This document shows, one piece after another, positions 51,733 through 61,996 of a stretch of DNA of 64,000 bases (position 1 is its first letter; the number at the start of each line of letters is the position of its first letter). This DNA comes from Serratia marcescens (GTDB lineage: Bacteria; Pseudomonadota; Gammaproteobacteria; Enterobacterales; Enterobacteriaceae): positions 4,588,001 to 4,652,000 of the forward strand of contig NZ_JARVZZ010000001.1 in the NCBI RefSeq assembly GCF_029846115.1, given 5' to 3'. A program made the position numbers and the translations under genes. Below the pieces are notes generated by a model. That model was not told the DNA's origin, ran no database searches, and saw only the letters and a list, made by a program, of their open reading frames with translations.

Positions 51733-53232
51733 ATGTCCACACGCAAAGCCGTTATTGGGTATTATTTTATTCCGACCAACCAAATCAATAATTACACCGA
51801 GTCCGATACCTCCGTCGTGCCGTTCCCGGTTTCCAACATCACGCCGGCCAAAGCCAAACAGCTGACGCACATCAACTTCTCGTTCCTGGATATCAACAGC
51901 AATCTGGAATGCGCCTGGGATCCGGCCACCAACGACGCCAAGGCGCGTGATGTCGTCAATCGCCTGACCGCGCTCAAAGCGCACAACCCCAGTCTGCGCA
52001 TCATGTTCTCCATCGGCGGCTGGTACTACTCCAACGATTTGGGCGTGTCGCACGCCAACTACGTCAACGCGGTGAAGACCCCGGCATCGCGCACCAAGTT
52101 TGCCCAATCCTGCGTGCGCATCATGAAGGATTACGGCTTCGACGGCGTGGACATCGACTGGGAGTACCCGCAGGCCTCAGAAGTGGACGGTTTCATCGCC
52201 GCGCTGCAAGAGATCCGCACCCTGCTGAATCAGCAAACCGTCGCCGACGGCCGCCAGGCGCTGCCGTATCAGTTGACCATCGCCGGCGCCGGCGGCGCCT
52301 TCTTCCTGTCGCGCTATTACAGCAAGCTGGCGCAGATCGTCGCGCCGCTCGATTACATCAACCTGATGACCTACGATCTGGCCGGCCCCTGGGAGAAGAT
52401 CACCAACCACCAGGCGGCGCTGTTCGGCGACGCGGCCGGGCCGACCTTCTACAACGCGCTGCGCGAAGCCAATCTGGGCTGGAGCTGGGAAGAGCTGACC
52501 CGCGCCTTCCCCAGCCCGTTCAGCCTGACGGTCGACGCCGCAGTGCAGCAACACCTGATGATGGAAGGCGTGCCGAGCGCCAAGATCGTGATGGGCGTCC
52601 CCTTCTACGGCCGCGCCTTCAAAGGCGTCAGCGGCAGCAACGGCGGCCAGTACAGCAGCCACAGCACGCCGGGCGAAGATCCGTATCCGAGCACCGACTA
52701 CTGGCTGGTGGGCTGCGAAGAGTGCGTGCGCGACAAAGATCCGCGCATCGCCTCCTATCGTCAGCTGGAGCAGATGCTGCAGGGCAACTACGGCTATCAG
52801 CGGTTGTGGAACGACAAGACCAAAACCCCTTACCTGTATCATGCGCAGAACGGGCTGTTCGTCACCTATGACGATGCCGAAAGCTTCAAATACAAAGCGA
52901 AGTACATCAAGCAGCAGCAGCTGGGCGGCGTGATGTTCTGGCATCTGGGGCAAGACAACCGCAACGGCGATCTGCTGGCCGCGCTGGATCGCTATTTCAA
53001 CGCCGCAGACTACGACGACAGCCAGCTGGATATGGGCACCGGCCTGCGCTACACCGGCGTCGGCCCCGGCAACCTGCCGATCATGACGGCACCGGCCTAC
53101 GTGCCGGGCACCACTTACGCGCAAGGCGCGCTGGTGTCCTATCAGGGTTACGTCTGGCAGACCAAATGGGGCTATATCACCTCGGCACCCGGTTCCGACA
53201 GCGCCTGGTTGAAGGTGGGCCGCGTGGCGTAA
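51733..53232 (+). CDS. chiB: Chitinase B (GH18)
   Basis: Processive chitinase acting from the non-reducing end. 499 residues, the length of S. marcescens ChiB. The GH18 catalytic motif DGVDIDWEYP gives Glu144 as acid; INLMTYDLAGPW and VPFYGRAFKGV line the cleft. The C-terminus carries a small CBM5-type chitin-binding domain (YVPGTTYAQGALVSYQGYVW, about 450-499). No signal peptide is present, in keeping with export via ChiWXYZ. CTGGAG ribosome site. Confidence 0.98.
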   Translation: MSTRKAVIGYYFIPTNQINNYTESDTSVVPFPVSNITPAKAKQLTHINFSFLDINSNLECAWDPATNDAKARDVVNRLTALKAHNPSLRIMFSIGGWYYSNDLGVSHANYVNAVKTPASRTKFAQSCVRIMKDYGFDGVDIDWEYPQASEVDGFIAALQEIRTLLNQQTVADGRQALPYQLTIAGAGGAFFLSRYYSKLAQIVAPLDYINLMTYDLAGPWEKITNHQAALFGDAAGPTFYNALREANLGWSWEELTRAFPSPFSLTVDAAVQQHLMMEGVPSAKIVMGVPFYGRAFKGVSGSNGGQYSSHSTPGEDPYPSTDYWLVGCEECVRDKDPRIASYRQLEQMLQGNYGYQRLWNDKTKTPYLYHAQNGLFVTYDDAESFKYKAKYIKQQQLGGVMFWHLGQDNRNGDLLAALDRYFNAADYDDSQLDMGTGLRYTGVGPGNLPIMTAPAYVPGTTYAQGALVSYQGYVWQTKWGYITSAPGSDSAWLKVGRVA

Positions 53233-53236
53233 GCCA

Positions 53237-53272
53237 TAAAAAAACCCCGTAGCCGAGCGCTGCGGGGTTTTC
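53237..53272. terminator. Bidirectional terminator between chiB and chiR
   Basis: AAAAAAACCCCGtAGC-cgagc-GCTgCGGGGTTTTC; A7 on one side and T4 on the other, so it works strongly for chiR and moderately for chiB. Confidence 0.92.
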
Positions 53273-53317
53273 ATTGAGTTAACCGTTTGATTTTCGCGTC
53301 CCTTCGTCTCTATCCCT

Positions 53318-54259
53318 TCAGTTGTGGCACCAAGGATAGCCGCCATCCCGCACCACTTCCCGGCCCATCAGGCTGTAAACATCGCTTTTGCGCGTCAGCC
53401 GCTCATGCCACCAGTTAAACCCGGCGCCCTTGCTGGCCGGATGCCACGCCAGCCAAATCATTTCGTCGCCCTTCTGCATCTCCACCGGCACCGTCACCAG
53501 TTCGCCGCTGGCCAGCTCCTTTTCAATCAGCGACGGCGGCAGAAAAGCGTGGCCGATGCCGCGTTTGAGCAGCGCCAGGTTGCTTTCCACGTCGCACACC
53601 ACCAGTTGGCGCTGCAGAGGCAGCGTACCATGATTGCGTTTGGGCAGCTCATGGCTGCTGTCGGCGATCGCGACCACGATGTCGTTCAAGCGCTGCTTCT
53701 TGCACACCGGCTTTCTCTGCGCCGCGAACGGGTGCGAAGGCGACACGCACAGCACGAAGTTGAGCTTGCCGAGCATCAGGGTTTTGGCCTGTACGCTGTC
53801 GGGAATTTGGCCAATGGCGATAATCAGGTCCGCCCGGTTGTTCTTCAACGCATCCCAGGTGCCGTTCAAGGCTTCCCGCTGCACCGAGATATTGGCGTTC
53901 GGGCAATGCTGAATATAGTCGCGGATATCCTGCGTCAGGGTCTCCAGCGGGAAGAAGGTGTCCACCGCCAGGCGGATATTATTGTCCAGCTTGGGGATGT
54001 TTCTTACCCGACTTTCCAGATCCTGCACCGCATTTAATATCCAGCTGCCCTCCTGCAGGAGAAACTCCCCTTCATCCGTCAGGGTAATCATGGGGCCATT
54101 GCGATGAAAAAGTTTCACGCAGAGTTTGCTTTCAATATTGGAAACCCGATAAGAGATCGCCGAAGGCGTTTTATGCAGCGCCTCCGCCGCCATAGAGAAA
54201 GAGCCGGTGCTCTTGATGGTGCTGATTATTTTAATCGCGTCCAGGGATAATCTAGTCAT
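53318..54259 (-). CDS. chiR: LysR-family activator of chitinase genes, ChiR
   Basis: 313 residues. Helix-turn-helix at about 4-62 (DAIKIISTIKSTGSFSMAAE, HKTPSAISYRVSNIESKL), then the effector domain (IIAIGQIPDSVQAKTLMLGK, LALLKRGIGHAFLPPSLIEK). It lies between chiB and cbp21 on the opposite strand, exactly where ChiR is known in S. marcescens; there it is required for chiA, chiB, chiC and cbp21 expression. Confidence 0.95.
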   Translation of the reverse strand: MTRLSLDAIKIISTIKSTGSFSMAAEALHKTPSAISYRVSNIESKLCVKLFHRNGPMITLTDEGEFLLQEGSWILNAVQDLESRVRNIPKLDNNIRLAVDTFFPLETLTQDIRDYIQHCPNANISVQREALNGTWDALKNNRADLIIAIGQIPDSVQAKTLMLGKLNFVLCVSPSHPFAAQRKPVCKKQRLNDIVVAIADSSHELPKRNHGTLPLQRQLVVCDVESNLALLKRGIGHAFLPPSLIEKELASGELVTVPVEMQKGDEMIWLAWHPASKGAGFNWWHERLTRKSDVYSLMGREVVRDGGYPWCHN

Positions 54260-54663
54260 ACAAATTCCTCTTTAAAATAAAATAAGAAAAATGACACTAA
54301 ATTCCCAAGGTGGTGGCGCACAAAAATCGATCAAGTCGAACAAGGGTACTCAAGGCAACAAGCAATATACTTCATAAATGAGAGCGCTATCTTAAATACT
54401 ATTCATCACTAGCTGATATAAATTTCATCATAGCGCCGTGCTTTTACATTGTGAAAGTTAAATAAATTCGGCCTAACGATCAAAGTTCGTCATCATAATA
54501 TTTTTCGTTAATAGCCGGTAAAACATTCCGATCTACGGCCAAGCCAGAATGATAAAAATAAAACAAGCCGACAGAAATGGTTATTTCCAATTACGTTATT
54601 AGCCTCTCATTTTGTCGGTGAAATACGCTCAACTTACAACATAATTTCAGTCAGGAGTGACTT
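54260..54663. promoter_or_regulatory. Divergent control region chiR/cbp21
   Basis: 404 bases, clearly more AT-rich than the flanking genes, with no ORF worth naming. It separates chiR from its known target cbp21 and should contain ChiR sites; I cannot single one out because T-N11-A matches are too frequent. Confidence 0.5.
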
Positions 54664-55257
54664 ATGAACAAATCTTCCCGTACCCTGCTCTCTCTGGGCC
54701 TGCTGAGCGCGGCCATGTTCGGCGTTTCGCAACAGGCGAATGCCCACGGTTATGTCGAATCGCCGGCCAGCCGCGCCTATCAGTGCAAACTGCAGCTCAA
54801 CACCCAGTGCGGCAGCGTTCAGTATGAACCGCAGAGCGTCGAAGGCCTGAAAGGCTTCCCGCAGGCCGGTCCAGCTGACGGCCATATCGCCAGCGCCGAC
54901 AAATCCACCTTCTTCGAACTGGATCAGCAAACGCCGACGCGCTGGAACAAGCTCAACCTGAAAACCGGCCCCAACTCCTTTACCTGGAAGCTGACCGCGC
55001 GTCACAGCACTACCAGCTGGCGCTATTTCATCACCAAGCCGAACTGGGACGCTTCGCAACCGCTGACCCGCGCCTCCTTTGATCTGACGCCGTTCTGCCA
55101 GTTCAACGACGGCGGCGCCATTCCTGCCGCGCAGGTGACCCACCAGTGCAACATACCGGCAGATCGCAGCGGTTCGCACGTGATCCTTGCCGTGTGGGAT
55201 ATAGCCGACACCGCCAACGCCTTCTACCAGGCGATCGATGTCAACCTGAGCAAATAA
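54664..55257 (+). CDS. cbp21: Chitin-binding protein CBP21, AA10 lytic polysaccharide monooxygenase
   Basis: Copper enzyme that oxidatively breaks crystalline chitin and helps chitinases. 197 residues. The signal peptide ends QQANA, so the mature protein starts at His28 ([14 protein letters not shown]), the first half of the copper histidine brace; His114 ([12 protein letters not shown]) is the second. Four cysteines fit two disulfides. AGGAG ribosome site. Confidence 0.98.
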   Translation: MNKSSRTLLSLGLLSAAMFGVSQQANAHGYVESPASRAYQCKLQLNTQCGSVQYEPQSVEGLKGFPQAGPADGHIASADKSTFFELDQQTPTRWNKLNLKTGPNSFTWKLTARHSTTSWRYFITKPNWDASQPLTRASFDLTPFCQFNDGGAIPAAQVTHQCNIPADRSGSHVILAVWDIADTANAFYQAIDVNLSK

Positions 55258-55280
55258 TCGGCCAAATGAGGCGATCTTTG

Positions 55281-55313
55281 AGGGTTCAGCCTGGCGCTGA
55301 ACCCTTCTTTTTT
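55281..55313 (+). terminator. Rho-independent terminator of cbp21
   Basis: GGGTTCAGC-ctggc-GCTGAACCC then TTCTTTTTT, 24 bases beyond the stop. Confidence 0.93.
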
Positions 55314-55514
55314 GGCTCTCGCGCTACCGCCTCCTTCGCCTGCCACCGCCGCAAGCCGCGCCCCGCCTGGGTTTATTCGGCATTCATTGTTATTATCCAT
55401 CGCAACAATCAGAAAAAGCGCATTTTCATTCCCGACCCGATGATGCAGTGTGTTTCCCCTACGATGCAAAAGGTTCTCATTTCCCTACGTTGAGCTTGGT
55501 CAAGGAGCTTATCA

Positions 55515-56465
55515 ATGAATCAATTAGACGCACTCAAGCAGCTGACCACGGTGGTCGCCGACAGCGGCGATATCGAATCCATCCGCCAGTTCGAACCCCA
55601 GGATGCCACCACCAACCCTTCGCTGATCCTGAAAGCCGCCGCGCTGCCGCAGTACAAGGCGCTGATCACCGAAGCGCTGGAGTATGCCCGCCGCCAGGGC
55701 GGCAGCAAGGAAACCCAGCTGATCAACGCCAGCGATAAGCTGGCGGTCAATATCGGCGTCGAGATCCTCAAAAGCGTGCCGGGCCGCATCTCCACCGAAG
55801 TAGACGCCCGCCTGTCGTTCGATCGCGGCATGTGCGTCGCCAAAGCGCGCAAGCTGATCGCCATGTATCAGGAACAGGGCATCGACAAATCGCGCATTCT
55901 GATCAAACTGGCTTCCACCTGGGAAGGCATCAAAGCCGCCGAAGAGCTGGAAAAAGAAGGCATCAACACCAACCTGACGCTGCTGTTCTCCTTCGCTCAG
56001 GCTCGCGCCTGCGCCGAAGCCGGCGTGTATCTGATCTCGCCGTTCGTCGGCCGCATCTATGACTGGTATCAAGCCAAACAGCCTGCCGCCGACTACGATG
56101 CCGATCAGGATCCGGGCGTGAAGTCGGTGCGTACCATCTATGAATACTACAAGCGTCATCGTTACCAGACGGTGATCATGGGCGCCAGCTTCCGTAAGGT
56201 TGAGCAGATTTTGGCGCTGGCCGGCTGCGATCGCCTGACCATCGCGCCGAACCTGCTTGAACAGCTGAAAAACAGCGACCAGCCGGTCGAGCGCAAGCTG
56301 ACCCCGTCTACCGAGGGCTTCCACCAACCTGCCCCGCTGGCCGAAGCGGAATTCCGCTGGCTGCACAATCAGGACGCCATGGCGGTGGAGAAACTCGCCG
56401 AAGGCATTCGCCTGTTCGCCGTCGACCAGCAGAAGCTGGAAGACATGTTGGCCGCTCAACTGTAA
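55515..56465 (+). CDS. talA: Transaldolase A
   Basis: Pentose-phosphate enzyme moving a dihydroxyacetone unit between sedoheptulose-7-P and glyceraldehyde-3-P. 316 residues, same as E. coli TalA. Schiff-base Lys near 131 in [21 protein letters not shown]-terminal [12 protein letters not shown] and [10 protein letters not shown] are the family signature. AAGGAG ribosome site. Followed 17 bases later by a transketolase gene, as talA-tktB in E. coli. Confidence 0.95.
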   Translation: MNQLDALKQLTTVVADSGDIESIRQFEPQDATTNPSLILKAAALPQYKALITEALEYARRQGGSKETQLINASDKLAVNIGVEILKSVPGRISTEVDARLSFDRGMCVAKARKLIAMYQEQGIDKSRILIKLASTWEGIKAAEELEKEGINTNLTLLFSFAQARACAEAGVYLISPFVGRIYDWYQAKQPAADYDADQDPGVKSVRTIYEYYKRHRYQTVIMGASFRKVEQILALAGCDRLTIAPNLLEQLKNSDQPVERKLTPSTEGFHQPAPLAEAEFRWLHNQDAMAVEKLAEGIRLFAVDQQKLEDMLAAQL

Positions 56466-56482
56466 CCGCACTGGAGTAAAAC

Positions 56483-58477
56483 ATGTCCTCTCGTAAAGCG
56501 CTTGCCAACGCCATCCGCGCACTCAGCATGGACGCCGTACAAAAAGCAAATTCCGGCCACCCGGGGGCCCCTATGGGCATGGCGGACATCGCCGAAGTCC
56601 TGTGGCGTGACTACCTCAACCACAACCCGACTAACCCGCACTGGGCTGACCGCGACCGTTTCGTGCTCTCCAACGGCCACGGCTCCATGTTGATTTACAG
56701 CCTCCTGCACCTCACCGGCTACGACCTGCCGATGCGCGAGCTGGAAAACTTCCGTCAGCTGCACTCCAAAACCCCTGGGCACCCGGAGTACGGCTACACC
56801 CCGGGCGTTGAAACCACCACCGGCCCGCTGGGCCAGGGTATCGCCAACGCCGTCGGCTTCGCCATCGCCGAACGCACCCTGGCGGCGCAGTTCAACCGCC
56901 CTGGCCACGACATCGTTGACCACCACACCTACGCCTTCATGGGCGACGGCTGCATGATGGAAGGCATCTCGCACGAAGTCTGCTCCCTGGCCGGTACCCT
57001 CAAGCTCGGCAAGCTGACCGCTTTCTACGATGACAACGGCATCTCCATCGACGGCCACGTCGACGGCTGGTTCACCGACGACACCGCCCTGCGCTTCGAA
57101 GCCTACGGCTGGCACGTGGTGCGCAACGTCGACGGCCACAATCCGGACGCCATCAAGGCCGCGATTGAAGCAGCCCGCAAGGTGACCGACAAGCCGTCGC
57201 TGCTGATGTGCAAGACCGTTATCGGCTTCGGTTCGCCGAACAAGGCCGGCACCCATGACGTGCACGGCGCCGCGCTGGGCGCAGCCGAAGTGGCCGCCAC
57301 CCGCGAAGCGCTGGGCTGGAAATACGCCGCCTTTGAAATCCCGCAGGACATCTACGCCCAGTGGGACGCCAAGGAAGCCGGTCAGGCCAAAGAAGCGGCC
57401 TGGAACGACAAATTCGCCGCCTACGCCAGGGCCTTCCCGGAGCAGGCTGCCGAGTTCAAGCGCCGCATGAACGGCGAGCTGCCGGCCGACTGGAAAGCCG
57501 ACGCCAAGGCGTTCGTGGAAAAACTGCAGGCCAACCCGGCCAACATCGCCAGCCGCAAGGCGTCGCAGAACGCGCTGGAAGCGTTCGGCAAGGTGCTGCC
57601 GGAGTTCCTGGGCGGCTCCGCCGACCTGGCGCCGAGCAACCTGACCATGTGGTCCGGCTCGAAAGCGCTGAACGTTGACCCGGCGGGCAACTACATTCAT
57701 TACGGCGTGCGCGAGTTCGGCATGACCGCCATCACCAACGGCATCGCGCTGCACGGCGGCTTCCTGCCGTACTCGGCGACCTTCCTGATGTTCGTGGAAT
57801 ACGCCCGCAACGCGGTGCGCATGGCGGCGCTGATGAAGCTGCGCAACGTGTTCGTCTACACCCACGACTCCATCGGTCTGGGCGAAGACGGCCCGACCCA
57901 CCAGCCGGTGGAGCAGTTGGCAAGCCTGCGCGTGACCCCGAACATGAGCACCTGGCGCCCGTGTGACCAGGTAGAATCGGCGGTGGCGTGGCAGTACGGC
58001 ATCGAGCGCAACGACGGCCCGACCACGCTGGTGTTCTCGCGCCAGAACCTGACCCAGCAGCCGCGCACCGCAGAGCAGCTGGCGAACGTGTACCGCGGCG
58101 GCTACGTGCTGAAAGACTGCGCGGGCACGCCGGACGTCATCCTGATTGCCACCGGCTCCGAAGTGGGCATCACGGTGGAAGCGGCGGACAAGCTGACCGC
58201 GGCGGGCCGCCAGGTGCGCGTGGTGTCGATGCCGTCGACCGACGCGTTCGACAAGCAGGATGCGGCATACCGCGAGTCGGTGCTGCCGGCGGCAGTGACG
58301 GCGCGCGTGGCGGTGGAAGCGGGTATCGCGGACTACTGGTACAAGTACGTGGGCCTGAACGGCGCCATCGTGGGCATGACCACCTTCGGTGAGTCGGCGC
58401 CGGCGGAGCAGCTGTTCGCCGAGTTCGGCTTCACCGTGGACAACGTGGTGGCCAAGGCGCAGGCGCTGCTGAAATAA
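56483..58477 (+). CDS. tktB: Transketolase
   Basis: ThDP enzyme transferring two-carbon ketol units. 664 residues. ThDP motif [20 protein letters not shown], substrate His regions [12 protein letters not shown] and [18 protein letters not shown]. Named tktB for its place in a talA-tktB-nudK order; by sequence alone tktA cannot be excluded. Codon usage is strongly biased to GC-rich preferred codons, as in highly expressed genes. Confidence 0.93.
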   Translation: MSSRKALANAIRALSMDAVQKANSGHPGAPMGMADIAEVLWRDYLNHNPTNPHWADRDRFVLSNGHGSMLIYSLLHLTGYDLPMRELENFRQLHSKTPGHPEYGYTPGVETTTGPLGQGIANAVGFAIAERTLAAQFNRPGHDIVDHHTYAFMGDGCMMEGISHEVCSLAGTLKLGKLTAFYDDNGISIDGHVDGWFTDDTALRFEAYGWHVVRNVDGHNPDAIKAAIEAARKVTDKPSLLMCKTVIGFGSPNKAGTHDVHGAALGAAEVAATREALGWKYAAFEIPQDIYAQWDAKEAGQAKEAAWNDKFAAYARAFPEQAAEFKRRMNGELPADWKADAKAFVEKLQANPANIASRKASQNALEAFGKVLPEFLGGSADLAPSNLTMWSGSKALNVDPAGNYIHYGVREFGMTAITNGIALHGGFLPYSATFLMFVEYARNAVRMAALMKLRNVFVYTHDSIGLGEDGPTHQPVEQLASLRVTPNMSTWRPCDQVESAVAWQYGIERNDGPTTLVFSRQNLTQQPRTAEQLANVYRGGYVLKDCAGTPDVILIATGSEVGITVEAADKLTAAGRQVRVVSMPSTDAFDKQDAAYRESVLPAAVTARVAVEAGIADYWYKYVGLNGAIVGMTTFGESAPAEQLFAEFGFTVDNVVAKAQALLK

Positions 58478-58497
58478 GCAACCCGGCGCCAGCCGAT

Positions 58498-58529
58498 AAA
58501 AAAGCCGGTCATCGTGACCGGCTTTTTTT
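58498..58529. terminator. Bidirectional terminator tktB/nudK
   Basis: AAAAAAGCCGGTCA-tcg-TGACCGGCTTTTTTT between two convergent stops. Confidence 0.95.
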
Positions 58530-59103
58530 ATGCCATCACCCGATGAATCTGCAAATATTGCAGCAGCATGATGGTCTTGCCGTCTTTAATACGGCCATCG
58601 GCGATCATCGCCACCGCTTCGCTGAACGGCAGTTCGATCACTTCAATATCTTCATCTTCAATGCCACCGCCGGCCGCGCGTCGCTCATCGTCATGGTATT
58701 CGGCGATAAAGAAGTGCACGATCTCGGTCACGCCGCCCGGCGACATGTAGGCTTCGAAGATTTTCTTGACCTCACCCACCTGAAAACCGGTCTCTTCCAC
58801 CGCTTCGCGGCGCGCACACTGCTCCGGAGAGTCGGCATCCAGCAGGCCGGCGCAGGCCTCAAGCAGCATGCCGCTTTCGTTGCCGTTGACATAGGTCGGC
58901 ATGCGGAATTGATTGGTCAGCACCACCGTGCCCTTGGCGCGGTTGTACAGCAAAATGGTGGCGCCGTTGCCGCGATCGTAGACCTCGCGCATCTGTTGCA
59001 CCGAACCGCCGTTTTTGCGTTTCAGATCGAACGTGTACTTGTGCAGCACATACCAGTTGTCCGACAACAGCTCTTTCTTCACATTCTCAATTTTCGACGA
59101 CAT
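58528..59103 (-). CDS. nudK: GDP-mannose pyrophosphatase NudK
   Basis: 191 residues, Nudix hydrolase splitting GDP-mannose to GMP and mannose-1-phosphate. The Nudix core is [14 protein letters not shown] (about 112-125), after [34 protein letters not shown] and [18 protein letters not shown] agree with E. coli NudK. Same neighbourhood as in E. coli (tktB-nudK-narQ). Confidence 0.94.
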   Translation of the reverse strand: MSSKIENVKKELLSDNWYVLHKYTFDLKRKNGGSVQQMREVYDRGNGATILLYNRAKGTVVLTNQFRMPTYVNGNESGMLLEACAGLLDADSPEQCARREAVEETGFQVGEVKKIFEAYMSPGGVTEIVHFFIAEYHDDERRAAGGGIEDEDIEVIELPFSEAVAMIADGRIKDGKTIMLLQYLQIHRVMA

Positions 59104-59493
59104 GACCCTTTTCCCTTGAGTTGCAACCTGAAGATCATACCGCGATTACGCCGCGCCGCGGCAGACGATTTGCAACAAAAATCACACCGTACCCCGCCGG
59201 ACAAGCCGGGACTTAACATTGCTTAAAATAATGGAAAATAAGTCGCGCTCAGGCGCATGACATTGCATAAAACCCAGTGCGATTCGCCCCCCAAAGACAA
59301 ATCACCAGAGGAAACCGGCCCGCCGCTGAACATCGGTGGGCATTTCGCTATTCATTTGATTACACAACGACAATTGTTCCCGTTTTGTTGACAACTTGAT
59401 ACAAATCGCGGTGCAATTTAGTTGCAAAAGTTATAGTTTTGCTTTCGAATGAAACTGGCGAAGCGCCTCACCTGAGAGAAAAGGATTCCGTGA
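59104..59493. promoter_or_regulatory. Divergent region nudK/narQ
   Basis: 390 bases, AT-rich from about 59340. It contains TTGACA at 59388-59393 as a possible -35 element for narQ; no matching -10 is convincing. No small gene or RNA recognised. Confidence 0.4.
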
Positions 59494-61170
59494 TTGCTTG
59501 TTAAACGTTCCGTGACCGGCAGCCTGGCCAGAGCGCTGTTCGGCATCGTGATACTGTCGGTGCTCGCCACCGGGTTGGCGTTGACGACCGTCGCCGGCAG
59601 CCAAAGCGATGCCGAGGCGATCAACATTGCCGGTTCGCTGCGCATGCAAAGCTACCGCTTGGCCTTTGATCTTGACCGGCAGAGCCCGGAGCTGGAGCTG
59701 CACCTGCAGCAGTACCGACAATCTTTACAGGCGCCGGCACTGCAAAAGCTGGCGCGCTTTTACGTTCCGGCTGAGGTGCGCAACCACTATCTGGCGCTGC
59801 AACGAACATGGCAAACGATGGAGCGGCAGATCCGTGACGGGCAGGCGGCCGCCTACCGGGCGGAGGTCGCCGGCCATGTCAATCGCGTCGATCATTTCGT
59901 TTCCGCTCTGCAGCGTTATTCCGAGTTGAAACTCACCCTGGTGGCCGCCGTCAGCGTACTGGGCTACGCCGCCATCATCGGCCTGGTGCTGTTCTGCATT
60001 CGTTTTATGCGCCGCCAGGTGGTCACGCCGCTGCAGCATCTGGTCTATGCCAGCCAGCGCGTGCAACAGCGCGATTTTCGCCACCCGCAGCTGGACGTGG
60101 CGCTGCCGAACGAACTCGGCGTGCTGTCGCAAACCTTCAGCGCCATGTCGGACGAGCTGGCCCGGCTCTATCAGTCGCTGGAGCTGAAAGTGCAGGAAAA
60201 GACCCGCCGCCTGCAGCAGGCCAACGAAACGCTGGAGGTGCTGTATCGCTGCTCGCAGGCGCTGAGCGTGCGCCAGATCGATCAGCAAGCGTTCGAAAAT
60301 GTGCTGCGCATCGTGCGCCAAAGCGAACGACTGCGCTGCATCCGGTTGAACGTGGCGGACGATCATGGCCAGTGGCAACTGAACGAAGGAGAGCCGGCGC
60401 CGGCGCAAACCTGGAGCGCGCTGCCGATCACCCAAGGCGATAAACTGCTGGGCGAGTTGCGATGGCAGCCAGAAGCGCAGCCGCCGCATCCTCACCTGAT
60501 GCAGAGCCTGGCCAACATGCTGGGGCGCGGCGTCTACTTCAACCGGGCGCAAAAGCAGTACCAATATCTGCTGTTGATGGAAGAGCGTGGGACCATCGCG
60601 CGCGAGCTGCACGATTCGCTGGCGCAGACGCTGTCGTTCCTGCGCATCCAGCTGACGCTGCTCAGGCGCGCCGCCGACGATCCGGCGGCGCAGACGATTA
60701 TCGACGATTTCGATCGCACGCTGGCCGATGCCTATCGCCAGCTGAGAGAATTACTGGCCACCTTCCGCCTCAACATTCAGGAGGCGGATCTGAATGCCGC
60801 GCTGGAGCAACTGTTGCAGCCATTAAAGGCGCTAACCCCCGCGCGGATTCAGTTACACTGTCGGCTGCCCTCGCAGGCGCTCAACGCCCAGCAGCAGGTG
60901 CACGCGCTGCAGATCGTGCGCGAAGCGGTGCTCAATGCCGTCAAGCACGCCGGAGCAAGCGAGATCGCGGTGTGTTGCGAGGTCAACGCCGCAGGCGACA
61001 ACGTATTCAGTATTACCGACGACGGTTGCGGCATCGCCAGTCTGGAAGAACCGGAAGGGCATTACGGCTTGACCATCATGAGCGAACGCGCGGCGCGACT
61101 GGGAGGAACGCTGCGCATCCGGCGCAGAAGCGGCGGCGGCACGGCGGTCTGCCTGACATTCTCGCCCTGA
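59494..61170 (+). CDS. narQ: Nitrate/nitrite sensor histidine kinase NarQ
   Basis: 558 residues. Membrane helix 1, then a periplasmic four-helix domain with the nitrate-binding P box (INIAGSLRMQSYRLAFDLDR), helix 2 (LVAAVSVLGYAAIIGLVLF), HAMP (VVTPLQHLVYASQRVQQRDF), a GAF-like middle and a HisKA_3 kinase with phospho-His in TIARELHDSLAQTLSFLRIQ and HATPase GHYGLTIMSERAARLGG. The start is TTG at 59494, with AAAGGA upstream; it gives MLVKRSVTGSLARAL, parallel to MIVKRPVSASLARAF of E. coli. Followed by narP. Confidence 0.95.
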   Translation: MLVKRSVTGSLARALFGIVILSVLATGLALTTVAGSQSDAEAINIAGSLRMQSYRLAFDLDRQSPELELHLQQYRQSLQAPALQKLARFYVPAEVRNHYLALQRTWQTMERQIRDGQAAAYRAEVAGHVNRVDHFVSALQRYSELKLTLVAAVSVLGYAAIIGLVLFCIRFMRRQVVTPLQHLVYASQRVQQRDFRHPQLDVALPNELGVLSQTFSAMSDELARLYQSLELKVQEKTRRLQQANETLEVLYRCSQALSVRQIDQQAFENVLRIVRQSERLRCIRLNVADDHGQWQLNEGEPAPAQTWSALPITQGDKLLGELRWQPEAQPPHPHLMQSLANMLGRGVYFNRAQKQYQYLLLMEERGTIARELHDSLAQTLSFLRIQLTLLRRAADDPAAQTIIDDFDRTLADAYRQLRELLATFRLNIQEADLNAALEQLLQPLKALTPARIQLHCRLPSQALNAQQQVHALQIVREAVLNAVKHAGASEIAVCCEVNAAGDNVFSITDDGCGIASLEEPEGHYGLTIMSERAARLGGTLRIRRRSGGGTAVCLTFSP

Positions 61171-61331
61171 CCTTGCGGCTGTTCACCCTGCGTTACGGTT
61201 ACCGCCGGGCAGAAGACCGCCCGGAGAGGTTTGCGGTGCAGATTGCCGCTATTTTTGAAGAGACAGTCCCACTGTGAAGCACGCCTCCGGGCGCGTTTGA
61301 GTGGCTTTACTTGCTACAGGGAGCATATTTC

Positions 61332-61964
61332 ATGGTGATGAAGCAATACCGAGTCATGATCGTTGACGATCATCCGTTGATGCGGCGCGGCATCAAACAA
61401 CTGCTGGGACTGGATGCGCGATTTGGCGTGGTGGCAGAGGCCGGCAACGGCAGCGAGGCGGTTGCGCTGGCGCTGCAGCACGCTCCGGACGTGATCTTGT
61501 TGGATCTGAACATGAAGGGCATGTCCGGGCTGGATACGCTGCGGGCCCTGCGCGACGAAGGCGTGGACGCGCGCATCATCGTGCTGACGGTCTCCGACGC
61601 GCGCAGCGATCTGTACGCGCTGATCGACGCCGGCGCCGACGGCTATCTGCTGAAAGACAGTGAGCCGGAGCAACTGCTGGAACACATCAGCGCCGCCGCC
61701 GAGGGGCAGAACGTGATCAGCGATGCCATGGCCGACTATTTGCTGGCGCGCAGCGAGCAGCGCGATCCCTTCACCGCCTTGACCGAACGCGAACTGGACG
61801 TCTTGCAAGAGGTGGCGCGCGGCCTGTCCAACAAACAGGTGGCGGCGCAGTTGCATATCTCTGAGGAAACCGTGAAGGTGCACATCCGCAACATACTGCG
61901 CAAGCTGGACGTGCGTTCTCGCGTGGCGGCGACGGTGATGTACCTGGAGTACAAAAGCCACTGA
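61332..61964 (+). CDS. narP: Nitrate/nitrite response regulator NarP
   Basis: 210 residues. Receiver domain (VMIVDDHPLMRRGIKQLLGL; phospho-Asp in ILLDLNMKGMSGLDTLRALR; ILTVSDARSDLYALIDAGAD) and a LuxR-type C-terminal helix-turn-helix (LTERELDVLQEVARGLSNKQ, then EETVKVHIRNILRKLDVRSR). Closer to NarP than NarL in this order. Start ATG 61332 with AGGGAG upstream; ATG 61338 is an alternative. In E. coli, narP is far from narQ; here they form one locus with a 161-base gap. Confidence 0.93.
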   Translation: MVMKQYRVMIVDDHPLMRRGIKQLLGLDARFGVVAEAGNGSEAVALALQHAPDVILLDLNMKGMSGLDTLRALRDEGVDARIIVLTVSDARSDLYALIDAGADGYLLKDSEPEQLLEHISAAAEGQNVISDAMADYLLARSEQRDPFTALTERELDVLQEVARGLSNKQVAAQLHISEETVKVHIRNILRKLDVRSRVAATVMYLEYKSH

Positions 61965-61971
61965 TCGCCCC

Positions 61972-61993
61972 GCCCCGGCCAATACGCCGGGGC
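61972..61993. terminator. Hairpin between convergent narP and the small winged-helix gene
   Basis: GCCCCGGC-caatac-GCCGGGGC perfect 8-bp stem. No T run on either side, so an intrinsic terminator is uncertain. Confidence 0.5.
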
Positions 61994-61996
61994 CAC

